Assembly (NCBI RefSeq): GCF_003555545.1
Contig: NZ_CP032157.1
Coordinates: forward strand, 1,616,546 to 1,680,545
Direction of reading: 5' to 3'
Length of the DNA stretch: 64,000 nucleotides
From: Paraflavitalea soli
GTDB lineage: Bacteria > Bacteroidota > Bacteroidia > Chitinophagales > Chitinophagaceae
In this document: in pieces, positions 52,773-61,600 of the stretch
How the letters are laid out: every line of letters starts with the position of its first letter
Numbering within the stretch: the first letter of the stretch is position 1
The notes under the pieces: model-generated
What the model saw: only the letters and a program-made list of their open reading frames with translations
Databases searched by the model: none
What the model was told of the DNA's origin: nothing
Position numbers and translations under genes: made by a program

Positions 52773-53135
52773 TTTTTTTGTTTTTAGTAAGTGAATTGTA
52801 AAGCAGCCGATTGCCGTGCATCCGGCTGCGGGGTTGCTGGTCAGTGAAGAAGCGCTTCTTACTTGTTTTGGGAAGAGTGAGCGTAGATAGCGGAAGTCTT
52901 TAATCGCTTCCCAAGCCGGTTACCGGCTTCCGTTTTCCTTGCTCGGTTTGAGATCAGTTCTGTACAGTGTACCTCTTAGCTATAGAGGTGATTGGCTGAT
53001 GACAGAACGAAGATAGCACGAGGCAATAGGTTGAATAGTAGTCAGTTCCAGCAATTCCAGTGATTCCGATTATTCCATCCGGAATTCCGGGAATACAGAA
53101 TGGGTTCCGATAATTCGGTTAGCTAAATCTAGATT
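52773..53135. other. Divergent intergenic region with structured leader
   Basis: This 363-bp region separates the minus-strand peptide gene from the plus-strand gene at 53136. Read on the minus strand it can form several hairpins: CCTCTATAGCTAAGAGG near 52972-52988, AAGCCGGTAACCGGCTT (52912-52928, perfect with a TTA loop), and the two GGGAAG/CTTCCC and CAGCCG/CGGCTG pairs. It thus looks like a structured 5' leader. The right end holds phased TTCC repeats. Confidence 0.5.
53046..53090 (+). promoter_or_regulatory. Phased TTCC repeats with a 12-bp palindrome
   Basis: TTCC occurs at 53046, 53055, 53064 and 53073, exactly 9 bp apart, three of them preceded by A. They are followed by the perfect palindrome CCGGAATTCCGG (53079-53090). 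The array lies 46-90 bp before the ATG at 53136 and could bind a multimeric regulator. Confidence 0.45.
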
Positions 53136-54107
53136 ATGCCTACATATTTTATTGATTATGAAACACTGGTCCTAGAGGTTTATCATCAAAAGAAAGCTAA
53201 TAATGAGCTTCTCCCTGGCTTGCGGATACTAAGACCAGCCAAGCTCAAAGAGGCTTGTGAATGGGTATGTAATGACAGGTTTGAAAGAAACGACGAACAG
53301 ACTATTAGGAATTTTTTTGGTAGAAGTGGCAATCAGAAAGAATGTTTGAATGCAATTCAACGATGTGAGATAGATAAGTTTAGGCCAATTATCAATTTCC
53401 TGAATGGGGATACATCAAAGACTGATGAGAAGAACATCGAGCTTTTAGCGTGGCTGATTGATTTTAAAGAGAGGCCATTTGATCCTAATAAAATATATAG
53501 CGGGACTTTCTCTGGCGATGCAGGAAAAGTAACTGCGGGAGAAGAAAATCAGGGCGCTGAGAGTTCCATTCCTAACACTCCACCTACGCTTGATAACCAA
53601 GAAGATGTATCTGTAGAACCGGTGAATCAGGGAGAGAGTGGTGCCCCAGATGAAGAGAAACAGCCTGAAGGAATATCGGAGGAAGTAATCCCGGCTGAGA
53701 GCGATAAATTGAAATGGCAAACCCGGAGTACTGCCATTGCCGTGATTTTGCTATCCATTATAGGTGCAGGTGGGTATTGGTGGTTGAACAATAGGGGCAC
53801 AAATGGTATTGGGGGGTGCATGTATTGGACAGGCGATCATTATGAATCGGTAGCCTGTAGCCCGAGACCAGACAAAGCATTGGTCGTACCGTTAGATACC
53901 GTAATGGTTAAATACTTTAGGAAAATAACTGTTCCAGATACTATTACTAACCGGGCTAAGGGAAGGGTTTGGTATTCCAAGATCAATAATAAAGTTGAAT
54001 TTTATACTTCAGATGGATATCATCCGATCGTAACAAGTCATCATCTGAAGCCCTTGTCTGATCATATTATTGCGACGTATATTTATCCGGGAATGACCGT
54101 GAATTAA
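53136..54107 (+). CDS. Single-pass membrane protein with conserved C-terminal extracytoplasmic domain (323 aa)
   Basis: A cytosolic N-terminal domain (about 1-115) is followed by an acidic Pro/Glu/Gln-rich linker (about 125-190). One membrane helix (about 197-216, AIAVILLSIIGAGGYWWL) and a C-terminal domain with CMYWTGDHYESVACSPRP, VPLDTVMVKYFRKITVPDT and FYTSDGYHPI complete it. I recognise the C-terminal pattern from unnamed Bacteroidota proteins but not its function. The layout resembles a membrane sensor such as an anti-sigma factor, without a recognisable partner here. Composition is A/T-rich. Confidence 0.65.
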   Translation: MPTYFIDYETLVLEVYHQKKANNELLPGLRILRPAKLKEACEWVCNDRFERNDEQTIRNFFGRSGNQKECLNAIQRCEIDKFRPIINFLNGDTSKTDEKNIELLAWLIDFKERPFDPNKIYSGTFSGDAGKVTAGEENQGAESSIPNTPPTLDNQEDVSVEPVNQGESGAPDEEKQPEGISEEVIPAESDKLKWQTRSTAIAVILLSIIGAGGYWWLNNRGTNGIGGCMYWTGDHYESVACSPRPDKALVVPLDTVMVKYFRKITVPDTITNRAKGRVWYSKINNKVEFYTSDGYHPIVTSHHLKPLSDHIIATYIYPGMTVN

Positions 54108-54151
54108 TGATTAACTAAAATTAGTAAAACCAGACTTGCTATATAGAAAAT

Positions 54152-54817
54152 ATGAAAACTGCTGCCACCTCTACCGAAGAAAAGCTGGGCTTTTTAAACC
54201 TGCTGATCATTGTATTGTCAGTGTATGTACTGCTCGCACTCATGTTTGATACTTTTCTCAAACTCCCACCGGAAGTATCCAGGGTACTCCTGATAACAGA
54301 CAATATTATTTGCGGGGTATTCCTCGTCGACTTTTTGAGGCGGTTTTTCCAGGCCGACAATAAACTACGATTCATGCGCTGGGGATGGATCGACCTGGTA
54401 TCGAGCATTCCCATGTTGGATTTTATGCGCGTAGGCCGCGCATTCCGATTAATCCGGTTATTCCGAATACTGCGCGCTTTCCGCTCTACCAAACTCCTGG
54501 TCCAGCATATATTTAAAAGAAGAACCCGGGGCACATTAACGGCGGCTTCGATAATAGCTGTCTTAATGGTCATCTTCTCATCCATTGCCATATTGCAGGT
54601 AGAGACCGATGCCAACAGCAATATCAAAACTGCAGAAGACGCCATTTGGTGGGCTTATACCACCATTACCACTGTTGGTTATGGTGATAGGTTTCCGGTC
54701 ACCTCAGAAGGCAGGATCATCGCGATGGTGCTGATGACAGTTGGAGTGGGGCTGTTTGGGACCTTCACGGCCTGGCTGGCTTCCTGGTTTGTGGGGGAGA
54801 ATAAAAAGGGGGATTAG
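54152..54817 (+). CDS. Voltage-gated-type potassium channel subunit
   Basis: Six transmembrane segments are predicted in 221 aa. S4 carries regularly spaced Arg (RVGRAFRLIRLFRILRAFR, about residues 90-110). A pore loop with selectivity filter TTVGYGD (about 172-178) lies between S5 and S6, so the pore is K+-selective. The cytosolic N- and C-termini are very short and there is no RCK or nucleotide-binding domain. It would form a homotetramer. It stands alone with 44 bp to the upstream gene and 319 bp to the downstream module. Confidence 0.92.
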   Translation: MKTAATSTEEKLGFLNLLIIVLSVYVLLALMFDTFLKLPPEVSRVLLITDNIICGVFLVDFLRRFFQADNKLRFMRWGWIDLVSSIPMLDFMRVGRAFRLIRLFRILRAFRSTKLLVQHIFKRRTRGTLTAASIIAVLMVIFSSIAILQVETDANSNIKTAEDAIWWAYTTITTVGYGDRFPVTSEGRIIAMVLMTVGVGLFGTFTAWLASWFVGENKKGD

Positions 54818-54991
54818 ATAAAACTCCAAGTGGATCGATGCGCTTGGGGCGGTTATGGCCAAGGTGGCTGCTGGTGACCGTACTGTTGACTTAAATCATT
54901 TATTTAGAGACTGTCCCATTACAATAAGGCCCTGACATTTGCAGTTAGTGCTTTATTACTTAACTTGTACTAATCCTTAAATCCTTTGACT
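54818..54991. other. Intergenic stretch with a protein-like relic
   Basis: An open frame of about 36 codons (54824-54932) with no good start reads WIDALGAVMAKVAAGDRTVD and then LNHLFRDCP before a stop. This is unusually protein-like for spacer sequence and may be the tail of a lost gene. Nothing else is seen apart from A/T-rich promoter-like sequence after 54940. Confidence 0.35.
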
Positions 54992-55135
54992 ATGAAATCT
55001 ACGCACCAATTGCCAGCCCTGTTGGCCTACCCAGATCTCATCCTTTTTGTAAATCGCTCGTTATCCAGCATTGATGCTTCTAGTTCTAATTATCAGAGCA
55101 GCCATTCTATTATTAAAGTAATTCATAACGATTGA
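54992..55135 (+). CDS. Possible small ORF directly upstream of the ATPase gene (47 aa)
   Basis: An ATG-led frame beginning MKSTHQLPALLAYPDLILFV ends at 55135, one base before the ATG of the ATPase gene. That spacing suggests translational coupling or a leader peptide. It matches no family and has no clear ribosome-binding site, so it may be chance. Confidence 0.3.
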   Translation: MKSTHQLPALLAYPDLILFVNRSLSSIDASSSNYQSSHSIIKVIHND

Positions 55136-55136
55136 C

Positions 55137-58007
55137 ATGAAACTATTTCAGATCTTAGAAAGCTACGACACAGCCTCGCTAGACCAAATCTCTGCGGATA
55201 AGATTGATGAGGCGATCAGTTTACGGTTACCCCAACAAGTAATCCTACAGGAGGTTATATCGGCCTTAAGTTCACAGTCGTATATCTCAGGCAGGATTTT
55301 ATATGGCAAGCCCCCCACTTTTGCCATGCTAAACCTGATCCTGCAAGCGCCTGACTATGCTGTAGGCATAGACGATTTTAGGACCCGTGTACTAGATTAT
55401 ATCAAAGAACTGTCCACCCGTGCAGGCCAGAGCAAGGTGACCGCAGAAAAGAATCCGATACTCTATACCAAGATCCTCAAGAAAGCATGGGAAAACGATG
55501 GGTTGATCGATAAAAACGAATCCCAGATATTGGAACTACTAAAATTTGAGCTGGGTATTTGGGACCGGGAACATTTTACCCTGATGCACGACGAGAGCAT
55601 CATTGGATTGTGGGACCTGGAGCAGGAATACTACCTGGCCAGAAATACCCTGTTGGCTACGGGTATTGTACTGACCTCCGGCAACCGCTATGTAATGGCA
55701 GACGAAGTGGCGGAACAGATCAAAAAAGTATTCGGTATAGAGATCATGGATAGTTCCTATAAAAGATTGCTGGCTGGCCTTAGCCGGGAAGACCTTGCCC
55801 TGATTCTGAACTATTATGCGCTCAATGTCAGTGGTACCAAGGACGCGATGATCGACAGGATCCTTAATAGCCTGATCCCACCTTCTGAAGTTCTGAATCA
55901 ATTGCACCTTGATAGTTTACGGGAACTTTGCCGCCGTTCAGCCATTCAAATCAGTGGAATAAAAAGTACCGTCATTGCCAATATCCTGCAGTTTTTTGAC
56001 CAAAATCTTGATCTTGTAATGGCTCCAGCTGTGCAACAAGCGCCAGTTTTACCTCCTGCTCCCGAACTCCGGGAAATGGATGCAGAGATTTATAGTAAGA
56101 TATTACTTAGCCTGACCGGTCAACAACTCTATGATATCCTCGCCCAAAGTAACCTGATGACCAGTGGTTCTAAAGAAGAAAAGGTAAAGCGTATCGTGGA
56201 TAGTTATCTTTCTGAAAGATCAGCATTGAATCATCTTCGTAAAGACGACATTGCCCAGTTGTGCCGCAAATTTACTTTGCAGAGCTCCGGTTCCAAACAG
56301 GAATTAATTGATCGGCTCCTGGATTATATACCCCCTGTGTTGCCCATTCCACGCGAAATAGTGGACTACCAGCCCTTACAGCCTGCGACATCTGCTTCCA
56401 TAGACCCCAAGGAATCGGCATCGCTACCTATTAGCCAGGAATCCGTGCCTGTTCCATCGGGTTTTGATGACGTCAATGCAAAATTCCCGGGGCTTAACCA
56501 GGAGGAGAAAATTATACTTGCGATCCTCAAAGAAGCAAAATCTATTACAGAACAGGACCTGGAAAGAATTGTAGCCAAACACAAACTGAGCTGGTTTTTG
56601 CATAAGGCCCATATGGCTGAATTAATGGCCAAGCTCAAAAGAGAAGGGAAATCATTGATTCAGATCAAAAGCGTACAGAATACCAATATTTATCAATGGA
56701 TAGGTGGCGAGAATGCCGATGATCAGGTGGTGGGAAAAAAGTCTGCGAGGGATATCATCGATGCCCTGCGTCACGGAGTGGTGCCTAAAAATAATCTCAA
56801 CCTGCTGATGGTGGGTCAACAAACTGCCAAAACTCATCTCTCGGAAATATTGCTGGAGGTAAATAGTGCGAAGTCTCATTTTAAATTTATTCGTGGTCAA
56901 TATGGTTCCGGTAAAACCTTTCTCTGTTCCTGGCTCAAGGAATTTGCGATTGACAATGAATTTGCGGTATCCTTCATGAATATCAGTCATGATCAGCCTC
57001 TTTCAGACCTACCCGTCTTTTTCTCTGGCATGATTGCCGGACTACGTACACCGGAAAAATTAGATTCCAGTGCCCTGGTGGATATTTTGGAATCGTGGCT
57101 GCTCAATATCCATAATAAAACCGCCAAAATAGAAGGCATTGTGCCCGCTGGCCCGGATAGTATAAAGGCCCTTACACGGGCCGTAGAAAAGACGATTGAA
57201 GTAGAACTTGCTAACCTGAGTGGTATTGAACCTGGCTTTTCCCAGGCTTTGCGTGCCTTTTATGAAGGAAAGGTCAGCGGCGATCTTGAACTGACTGCTA
57301 ATGCCGTGGCCTGGATCACAGGTAGCAGGTCACTGTCTGCACAGGCCCTGCGGGATATTGGCGTTAAGGGGTACCTGGAGCCCAGTAATGTCTTTGCGAG
57401 AATGCGGGCGATTCTGGAAATAATTAGCGGAGCCCGGTACAAAGGGTTGCTGCTGCTGGTAGATGAACTGGAGCTGGTACGCAAGTTCCCCCATGCCCGT
57501 CAACGAGAACAAGCCCTGGAAACATTACGCTTGCTGATCGACGAAGCTGGTAAAAATGCATTACCGGGTTGCTTACTCATCTTCACGGGAACTGATGAAT
57601 TCTTTGAAGATGAGCGCTATGGCCTTCGGAGTTATGAAGCGCTGGCCGAAAGGGTCATGACGCCCTTTACCCACCAGAGCTTTGTCAGCATGCGTCAACC
57701 CATTATCAGTTTGGAATCACTCGACTCCGAGCGATTAAACAGTGTTGTTCTAAAGATCAGGGACCTATATGGAATTGCCTACAGTTGGGACGCACAGCAA
57801 TTTGCCGACGATGCGTCTATTTCCCAATTGATCCAGGAATGGACCTTGTTTGGGGAGGAAAGTGTAGATCGCAAACCAAGACCCATACTCAGAGAGTTCA
57901 TACAAATGCTCGATCTCTGTGAAGAAAATAAAGGCGTATCGCTGTCCCAGTTCCTAAAAAAGCCAAACCTCGATATAGCATCACCCACTACCTTTCACGC
58001 TAATTAA
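55137..58007 (+). CDS. SAP-repeat P-loop ATPase, BrxD (DUF2791)-like
   Basis: The N-terminal part (about 1-200) is helical and resembles tellurite-resistance/TerB-like helical domains only vaguely. Four SAP-type DNA-binding repeats follow (about 213-246, 255-287, 325-358, 364-396; each with an L-x-x-x-G-x-K-x-E pattern such as TSGSKEEKVKRIVDSYL). A linker and a winged-helix-like segment (about 450-520) lead to the ATPase domain with Walker A GQYGSGKT at 587-594 and Walker B LLLLVDELE with Asp776 and Glu777. The ATPase part fits the BREX ATP-binding protein BrxD. It is followed after 6 bp by the Lhr/BrxHI-like helicase gene, as in type 2 BREX, but no other BREX gene is nearby. Confidence 0.75.
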   Translation: MKLFQILESYDTASLDQISADKIDEAISLRLPQQVILQEVISALSSQSYISGRILYGKPPTFAMLNLILQAPDYAVGIDDFRTRVLDYIKELSTRAGQSKVTAEKNPILYTKILKKAWENDGLIDKNESQILELLKFELGIWDREHFTLMHDESIIGLWDLEQEYYLARNTLLATGIVLTSGNRYVMADEVAEQIKKVFGIEIMDSSYKRLLAGLSREDLALILNYYALNVSGTKDAMIDRILNSLIPPSEVLNQLHLDSLRELCRRSAIQISGIKSTVIANILQFFDQNLDLVMAPAVQQAPVLPPAPELREMDAEIYSKILLSLTGQQLYDILAQSNLMTSGSKEEKVKRIVDSYLSERSALNHLRKDDIAQLCRKFTLQSSGSKQELIDRLLDYIPPVLPIPREIVDYQPLQPATSASIDPKESASLPISQESVPVPSGFDDVNAKFPGLNQEEKIILAILKEAKSITEQDLERIVAKHKLSWFLHKAHMAELMAKLKREGKSLIQIKSVQNTNIYQWIGGENADDQVVGKKSARDIIDALRHGVVPKNNLNLLMVGQQTAKTHLSEILLEVNSAKSHFKFIRGQYGSGKTFLCSWLKEFAIDNEFAVSFMNISHDQPLSDLPVFFSGMIAGLRTPEKLDSSALVDILESWLLNIHNKTAKIEGIVPAGPDSIKALTRAVEKTIEVELANLSGIEPGFSQALRAFYEGKVSGDLELTANAVAWITGSRSLSAQALRDIGVKGYLEPSNVFARMRAILEIISGARYKGLLLLVDELELVRKFPHARQREQALETLRLLIDEAGKNALPGCLLIFTGTDEFFEDERYGLRSYEALAERVMTPFTHQSFVSMRQPIISLESLDSERLNSVVLKIRDLYGIAYSWDAQQFADDASISQLIQEWTLFGEESVDRKPRPILREFIQMLDLCEENKGVSLSQFLKKPNLDIASPTTFHAN

Positions 58008-58013
58008 TGAGTT

Positions 58014-60224
58014 ATGGTTTCCATCAATCAACTGCCTGCCAGACTAAGCAATCATCTCAAAGACAAGGGATGGACAGACATGACCTCGATTCAGAAGGCC
58101 GCCTATCAGCATATTTTCGATGGTACTAGCTGTATCATCGAGGCACCCACTTCCGGTGGCAAAACCGAAGCCGTATTGTTTCCCCTACTGGCGCGTTTTG
58201 CCGGCCCAACTACCCCGGGTGTCCGTATTCTGTACATTGCTCCGCTCAAGGCCCTGTTGAACGACCTTTTTACCAGGGTTAAAAAATATGCTGAATGTTG
58301 TTCCCTGGATGCCTTCAAATGGCATGGAGACGTAAGTCAGGGAGATAAGGTAGAGCAAATGCTCTACCCCGCACAGATTCTGCTAACTACTCCTGAATCC
58401 ATCGAAGCGATATTGCTCCGCAAGGCCAACTGGCAGCAAGTTTTTGCGAACCTAGAAACCATCGTGATCGATGAGGCGCATTATTTTGCACAAACTGAGC
58501 GAGGCGCCCACCTAATGGCCCTACTTGAACGCATCGGAGAAGGCATCGGTAAAGTACCACAACGCGTGGCAGTTACCGCCACCATAGGTAATCCCGAGGA
58601 GTTGGTGCAGTGGCTTACTGGCAACAGGCCGGGCGGCATTCCTATAAAAGTTCCCAACTCAACATCGAAACAGCGTGACTTTCTCATTGAGTTCATTGAC
58701 GAAGAGACCTCTAATCTTCACAGCCGTCTCTATCAATTATTACCCAATAAGAAAAGCATTGTTTTTGAACGTTCACGCAGCGGAACTGAGGACACTGCCA
58801 CTCGTATCAACGAACTCAATCAGCTTACTCAAAGTCGTATACCTGTAAAAGTAAAAACACACCATTCTTCTGTTAGCAAGCGACTGCGGGAGGATGCGGA
58901 AGTATCTATTAAAATGGCTTCTGAATCATCACTCAATGCCATCATCAGCACCTCGACATTGGAATTGGGTATCGATATTGGTGACTTGGACCAGGTGATT
59001 CAGGTTGGGGGGTTACATAGTTCGGGTTCCTTTCTCCAACGTGTGGGACGAACTGGCCGTAGAGATGGAAGACCGCAGTTCTTCCGTGGTTTTTGCATAG
59101 AGGCAGGAGAGCTTGTACTACTGGCCGGCTGCGTTAGCCTGGGCATGGCTCATCAATCTGAAAAGATATTGTTTCCTAAAAGAGCCTTTCATATTCTTGC
59201 GCATCAGATCATTTGTATTTGTCTACAGAAGAAAGGTGCCACGCCCGACCAGATCTGGCCAATCCTTTCCAGAGCCGCCTGCTTTGCTGAAATTACACGC
59301 ACAGAATTTGATACCCTTATCGCTTTTATGGTCAAAGAAGATCTGCTGCGCTACATTCACGGAATGACACTAATGACAGGCGATAAAGCCGAAAAGGAGT
59401 TTTTACGCGCCAGCGGTAAGAGACTGTTTGCTATTTTTGATACCGGTATCATGTATGATGTGGTAGATGGTAAAAAGCTCGTCGGTACCCTGGATGCCGA
59501 TTTTATGAGGATTCAGCAGCTTCCATTTGTATTTGTACTTGGGGGTATAGAATGGAACGCAAAAAAGATTGATCACCAAGCCCAACAAGTATTGGTCAGC
59601 AGGAATGAATCGGGCAGCGCTCCCCAATGGACCAGTATGAGAAGCAAGGATGTGCCTTTTGAACTAGCGCAAGAGATTGGGCGATTATTAGTCGCTGGAA
59701 AGCCACTTGGATTCTTGGATTTCCGGGCAACAGTGATCATGAGAAGGGAAGCTAACCAGCATAGCGGCCTGGGTTGGGATAACCATACCTGGACTCTTGA
59801 CCCCTCGGCGAATGACGGAAAGTTTTATCTATGGACTTTTTGTGGGGATAAGATCAACCGGGCAATCAAATTCTTATTAGATGCTGAACTCGGCATTCGT
59901 GCCAAATATGATTATCAATTGGTCACCATTGATATCGATAAAAAAAAGCCCACCTCTTCTGCAAGGATCATAGACTATTTAGTTTCCCTGGGCAATTCGA
60001 CGGAAAAAGAGCTTGAGCAAATAATCATGCCGAATATGAGGGCTAGCTGGTTCTCGAAATTTTCGATATGCCTGCCTGATGAGCTGGCAAAGATCACCCT
60101 TAGGGAAAAGGGTATTGACCTGGCGGGCCTTTTACGAGAAATTAATAAAATACAGATCCGGCAGCTGAATGACGACTTGCCAGCTGGGTCTTCAGGGACA
60201 TTTGAAGCTGAAGCGGTAGAATAA
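58014..60224 (+). CDS. Lhr-like DEAH helicase, BrxHI-like
   Basis: A superfamily 2 helicase of 736 aa. It has the Q-motif-like TSIQKAAYQHIFDG, Walker A APTSGGKTEA (Lys50), Walker B VIDEAH (153-156), TAT-type motif III TATIG, a second RecA domain with STLELGIDIGDLD, and motif VI QRVGRTGRRDGRPQ. The C-terminal half (about 390-736) is a winged-helix/Lhr-type region cut shorter than full-length Lhr. No nuclease or zinc ribbon is visible. It is paired with the BrxD-like ATPase, likely as one operon, and may translocate on DNA under control of that ATPase. Confidence 0.82.
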   Translation: MVSINQLPARLSNHLKDKGWTDMTSIQKAAYQHIFDGTSCIIEAPTSGGKTEAVLFPLLARFAGPTTPGVRILYIAPLKALLNDLFTRVKKYAECCSLDAFKWHGDVSQGDKVEQMLYPAQILLTTPESIEAILLRKANWQQVFANLETIVIDEAHYFAQTERGAHLMALLERIGEGIGKVPQRVAVTATIGNPEELVQWLTGNRPGGIPIKVPNSTSKQRDFLIEFIDEETSNLHSRLYQLLPNKKSIVFERSRSGTEDTATRINELNQLTQSRIPVKVKTHHSSVSKRLREDAEVSIKMASESSLNAIISTSTLELGIDIGDLDQVIQVGGLHSSGSFLQRVGRTGRRDGRPQFFRGFCIEAGELVLLAGCVSLGMAHQSEKILFPKRAFHILAHQIICICLQKKGATPDQIWPILSRAACFAEITRTEFDTLIAFMVKEDLLRYIHGMTLMTGDKAEKEFLRASGKRLFAIFDTGIMYDVVDGKKLVGTLDADFMRIQQLPFVFVLGGIEWNAKKIDHQAQQVLVSRNESGSAPQWTSMRSKDVPFELAQEIGRLLVAGKPLGFLDFRATVIMRREANQHSGLGWDNHTWTLDPSANDGKFYLWTFCGDKINRAIKFLLDAELGIRAKYDYQLVTIDIDKKKPTSSARIIDYLVSLGNSTEKELEQIIMPNMRASWFSKFSICLPDELAKITLREKGIDLAGLLREINKIQIRQLNDDLPAGSSGTFEAEAVE

Positions 60225-60258
60225 ACATGCCAGCCGGCAAGTCAAGCATTATTAAACC

Positions 60259-61011
60259 TTACGCATGCAACGAGGTCAGCGATTGATCCTTTACAATTTC
60301 CTTCACCATATTGCCCATCCGGGTGTAGGTGGCCCTGTATAACAAGCCTGCCATACTGATTCTTCTAACGCCACAGTCTGCCAGGGTTGCTATTGATGAA
60401 AGGGCTGCTACACCCACCACATTTACCGGCAGGATGGTAGCCGAACAGATCTTTTTAATAATATTGGTATCCTGCACACCGGTTACAAACAGGCCGTCTG
60501 CGCCGGCATCCTGGTATAGCTTTGCTCTTTTCAAGGTGGTTTCCAGCGGAGCCGGCAGTTTTAACAGGAAGGCATCTATGCGTGCGTTGAGGAATAAGCG
60601 TTGACCTGATTTTTGCAGGTAGTTCTTTATGCAGATCAGTTTTTCGAGGTAGGTTTCTTCTCCTTCGGCATCTTCTATGTTGATACCTGCAACGCCCAGG
60701 TCAATTAAGTGTTGGATATTGTCTTGCAGGGTGTCCATGTCTTTTGCATATCCTCTTTCCAGGTCCACGGACAATGGTATGGTTGTACAGGCGCTGATCC
60801 TTTTGACTATATACAGGAGTTCGCTAAAGGGAATTACTTCACCATCCTTATACCCCAATGAGTCGGCAATAGCGCCACTGGAAGTAGCGATCGCCTCATA
60901 GCCGGCATTTTCGATCGCCAGCGCACTCTTCACATTCCATGCATTGGCTAACAATAGTGGTTTTGATTGATGATGCAATTGATAGAAAGTATCAAAATGG
61001 GTATGTTTCAT
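60259..61011 (-). CDS. Isocitrate lyase/PEP phosphonomutase family enzyme
   Basis: A (beta/alpha)8 enzyme of 250 aa that acts on 2-oxo- or phospho-carboxylic acids, breaking C-C or rearranging C-P bonds. The start LLLANAWNVKSALAIENAGYE, metal-binding LSVDLERGYA near residue 85, GINIEDAEG near 112 and LNARIDAFLL near 145 are the landmarks. The active-site loop lacks the KKCGH signature of isocitrate lyase, so it is of the carboxyvinyl-carboxyphosphonate/oxaloacetate-like subgroup. The exact substrate is unknown. It is monocistronic. Confidence 0.88.
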   Translation of the reverse strand: MKHTHFDTFYQLHHQSKPLLLANAWNVKSALAIENAGYEAIATSSGAIADSLGYKDGEVIPFSELLYIVKRISACTTIPLSVDLERGYAKDMDTLQDNIQHLIDLGVAGINIEDAEGEETYLEKLICIKNYLQKSGQRLFLNARIDAFLLKLPAPLETTLKRAKLYQDAGADGLFVTGVQDTNIIKKICSATILPVNVVGVAALSSIATLADCGVRRISMAGLLYRATYTRMGNMVKEIVKDQSLTSLHA

Positions 61012-61115
61012 AATGAAAAGCTCTTATAGTGAGCTTGATTACAAAACTACTATCTGAAACATCAACGGACGGGGTGTAAAGTAGACATTGTGTCGGGTTG
61101 ATTTGGCCATGCTAT

Positions 61116-61589
61116 CTATGCAGAAGGCATGTTAAATGACCAGCCACCTATTATTAGATCCTGGACGGCCTCATTTTGTTTGGCGCCTTCCAGTTTGGTA
61201 TAGATGCCTTTATCGCGTACCATTTTCTTTTCAATAAAATACCTGCCGGCAAAACCAATGATGATCCCGGCAAAAATGCTGAAAAAGCCGAAAGGGCCCC
61301 ATAACAGGAAAGACAGTATGATGATACCCAAGGCAATGCTCCCGCTAATGAGTGCTGATTTCCTGGCGGCATTTTCGTGTATGGCCATACAGGACGGGCA
61401 CCTGGGGATACCTATCGGGATCTTGCTGTATTTGACGGATCGGTAAACGATAATATTGGTGCGGTCATTTTCCTTATAGAGGGGAATAAAATAATTGTCC
61501 TCCATATGGGCGGAGTTTTCCATTTCACAAAACTGACACTTCTTCTCAGTGGGCTCCATCCTTTTCTTAGCAGGGTTGAAGTTGTACAT
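61116..61589 (-). CDS. Zinc-ribbon-like membrane protein (157 aa)
   Basis: The N-terminal half has CQFCEMENSAH and RCPSCMAIHEN, two CxxC knuckles that could hold zinc. Two membrane helices follow (about 82-115, IALGIIILSFLLW and FSIFAGIIIGFAG), then a charged tail. No named family. It lies 11 bp after the gene at 61601 and is probably in the same transcription unit. Confidence 0.65.
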   Translation of the reverse strand: MYNFNPAKKRMEPTEKKCQFCEMENSAHMEDNYFIPLYKENDRTNIIVYRSVKYSKIPIGIPRCPSCMAIHENAARKSALISGSIALGIIILSFLLWGPFGFFSIFAGIIIGFAGRYFIEKKMVRDKGIYTKLEGAKQNEAVQDLIIGGWSFNMPSA

Positions 61590-61600
61590 GGCCGGGCTTT

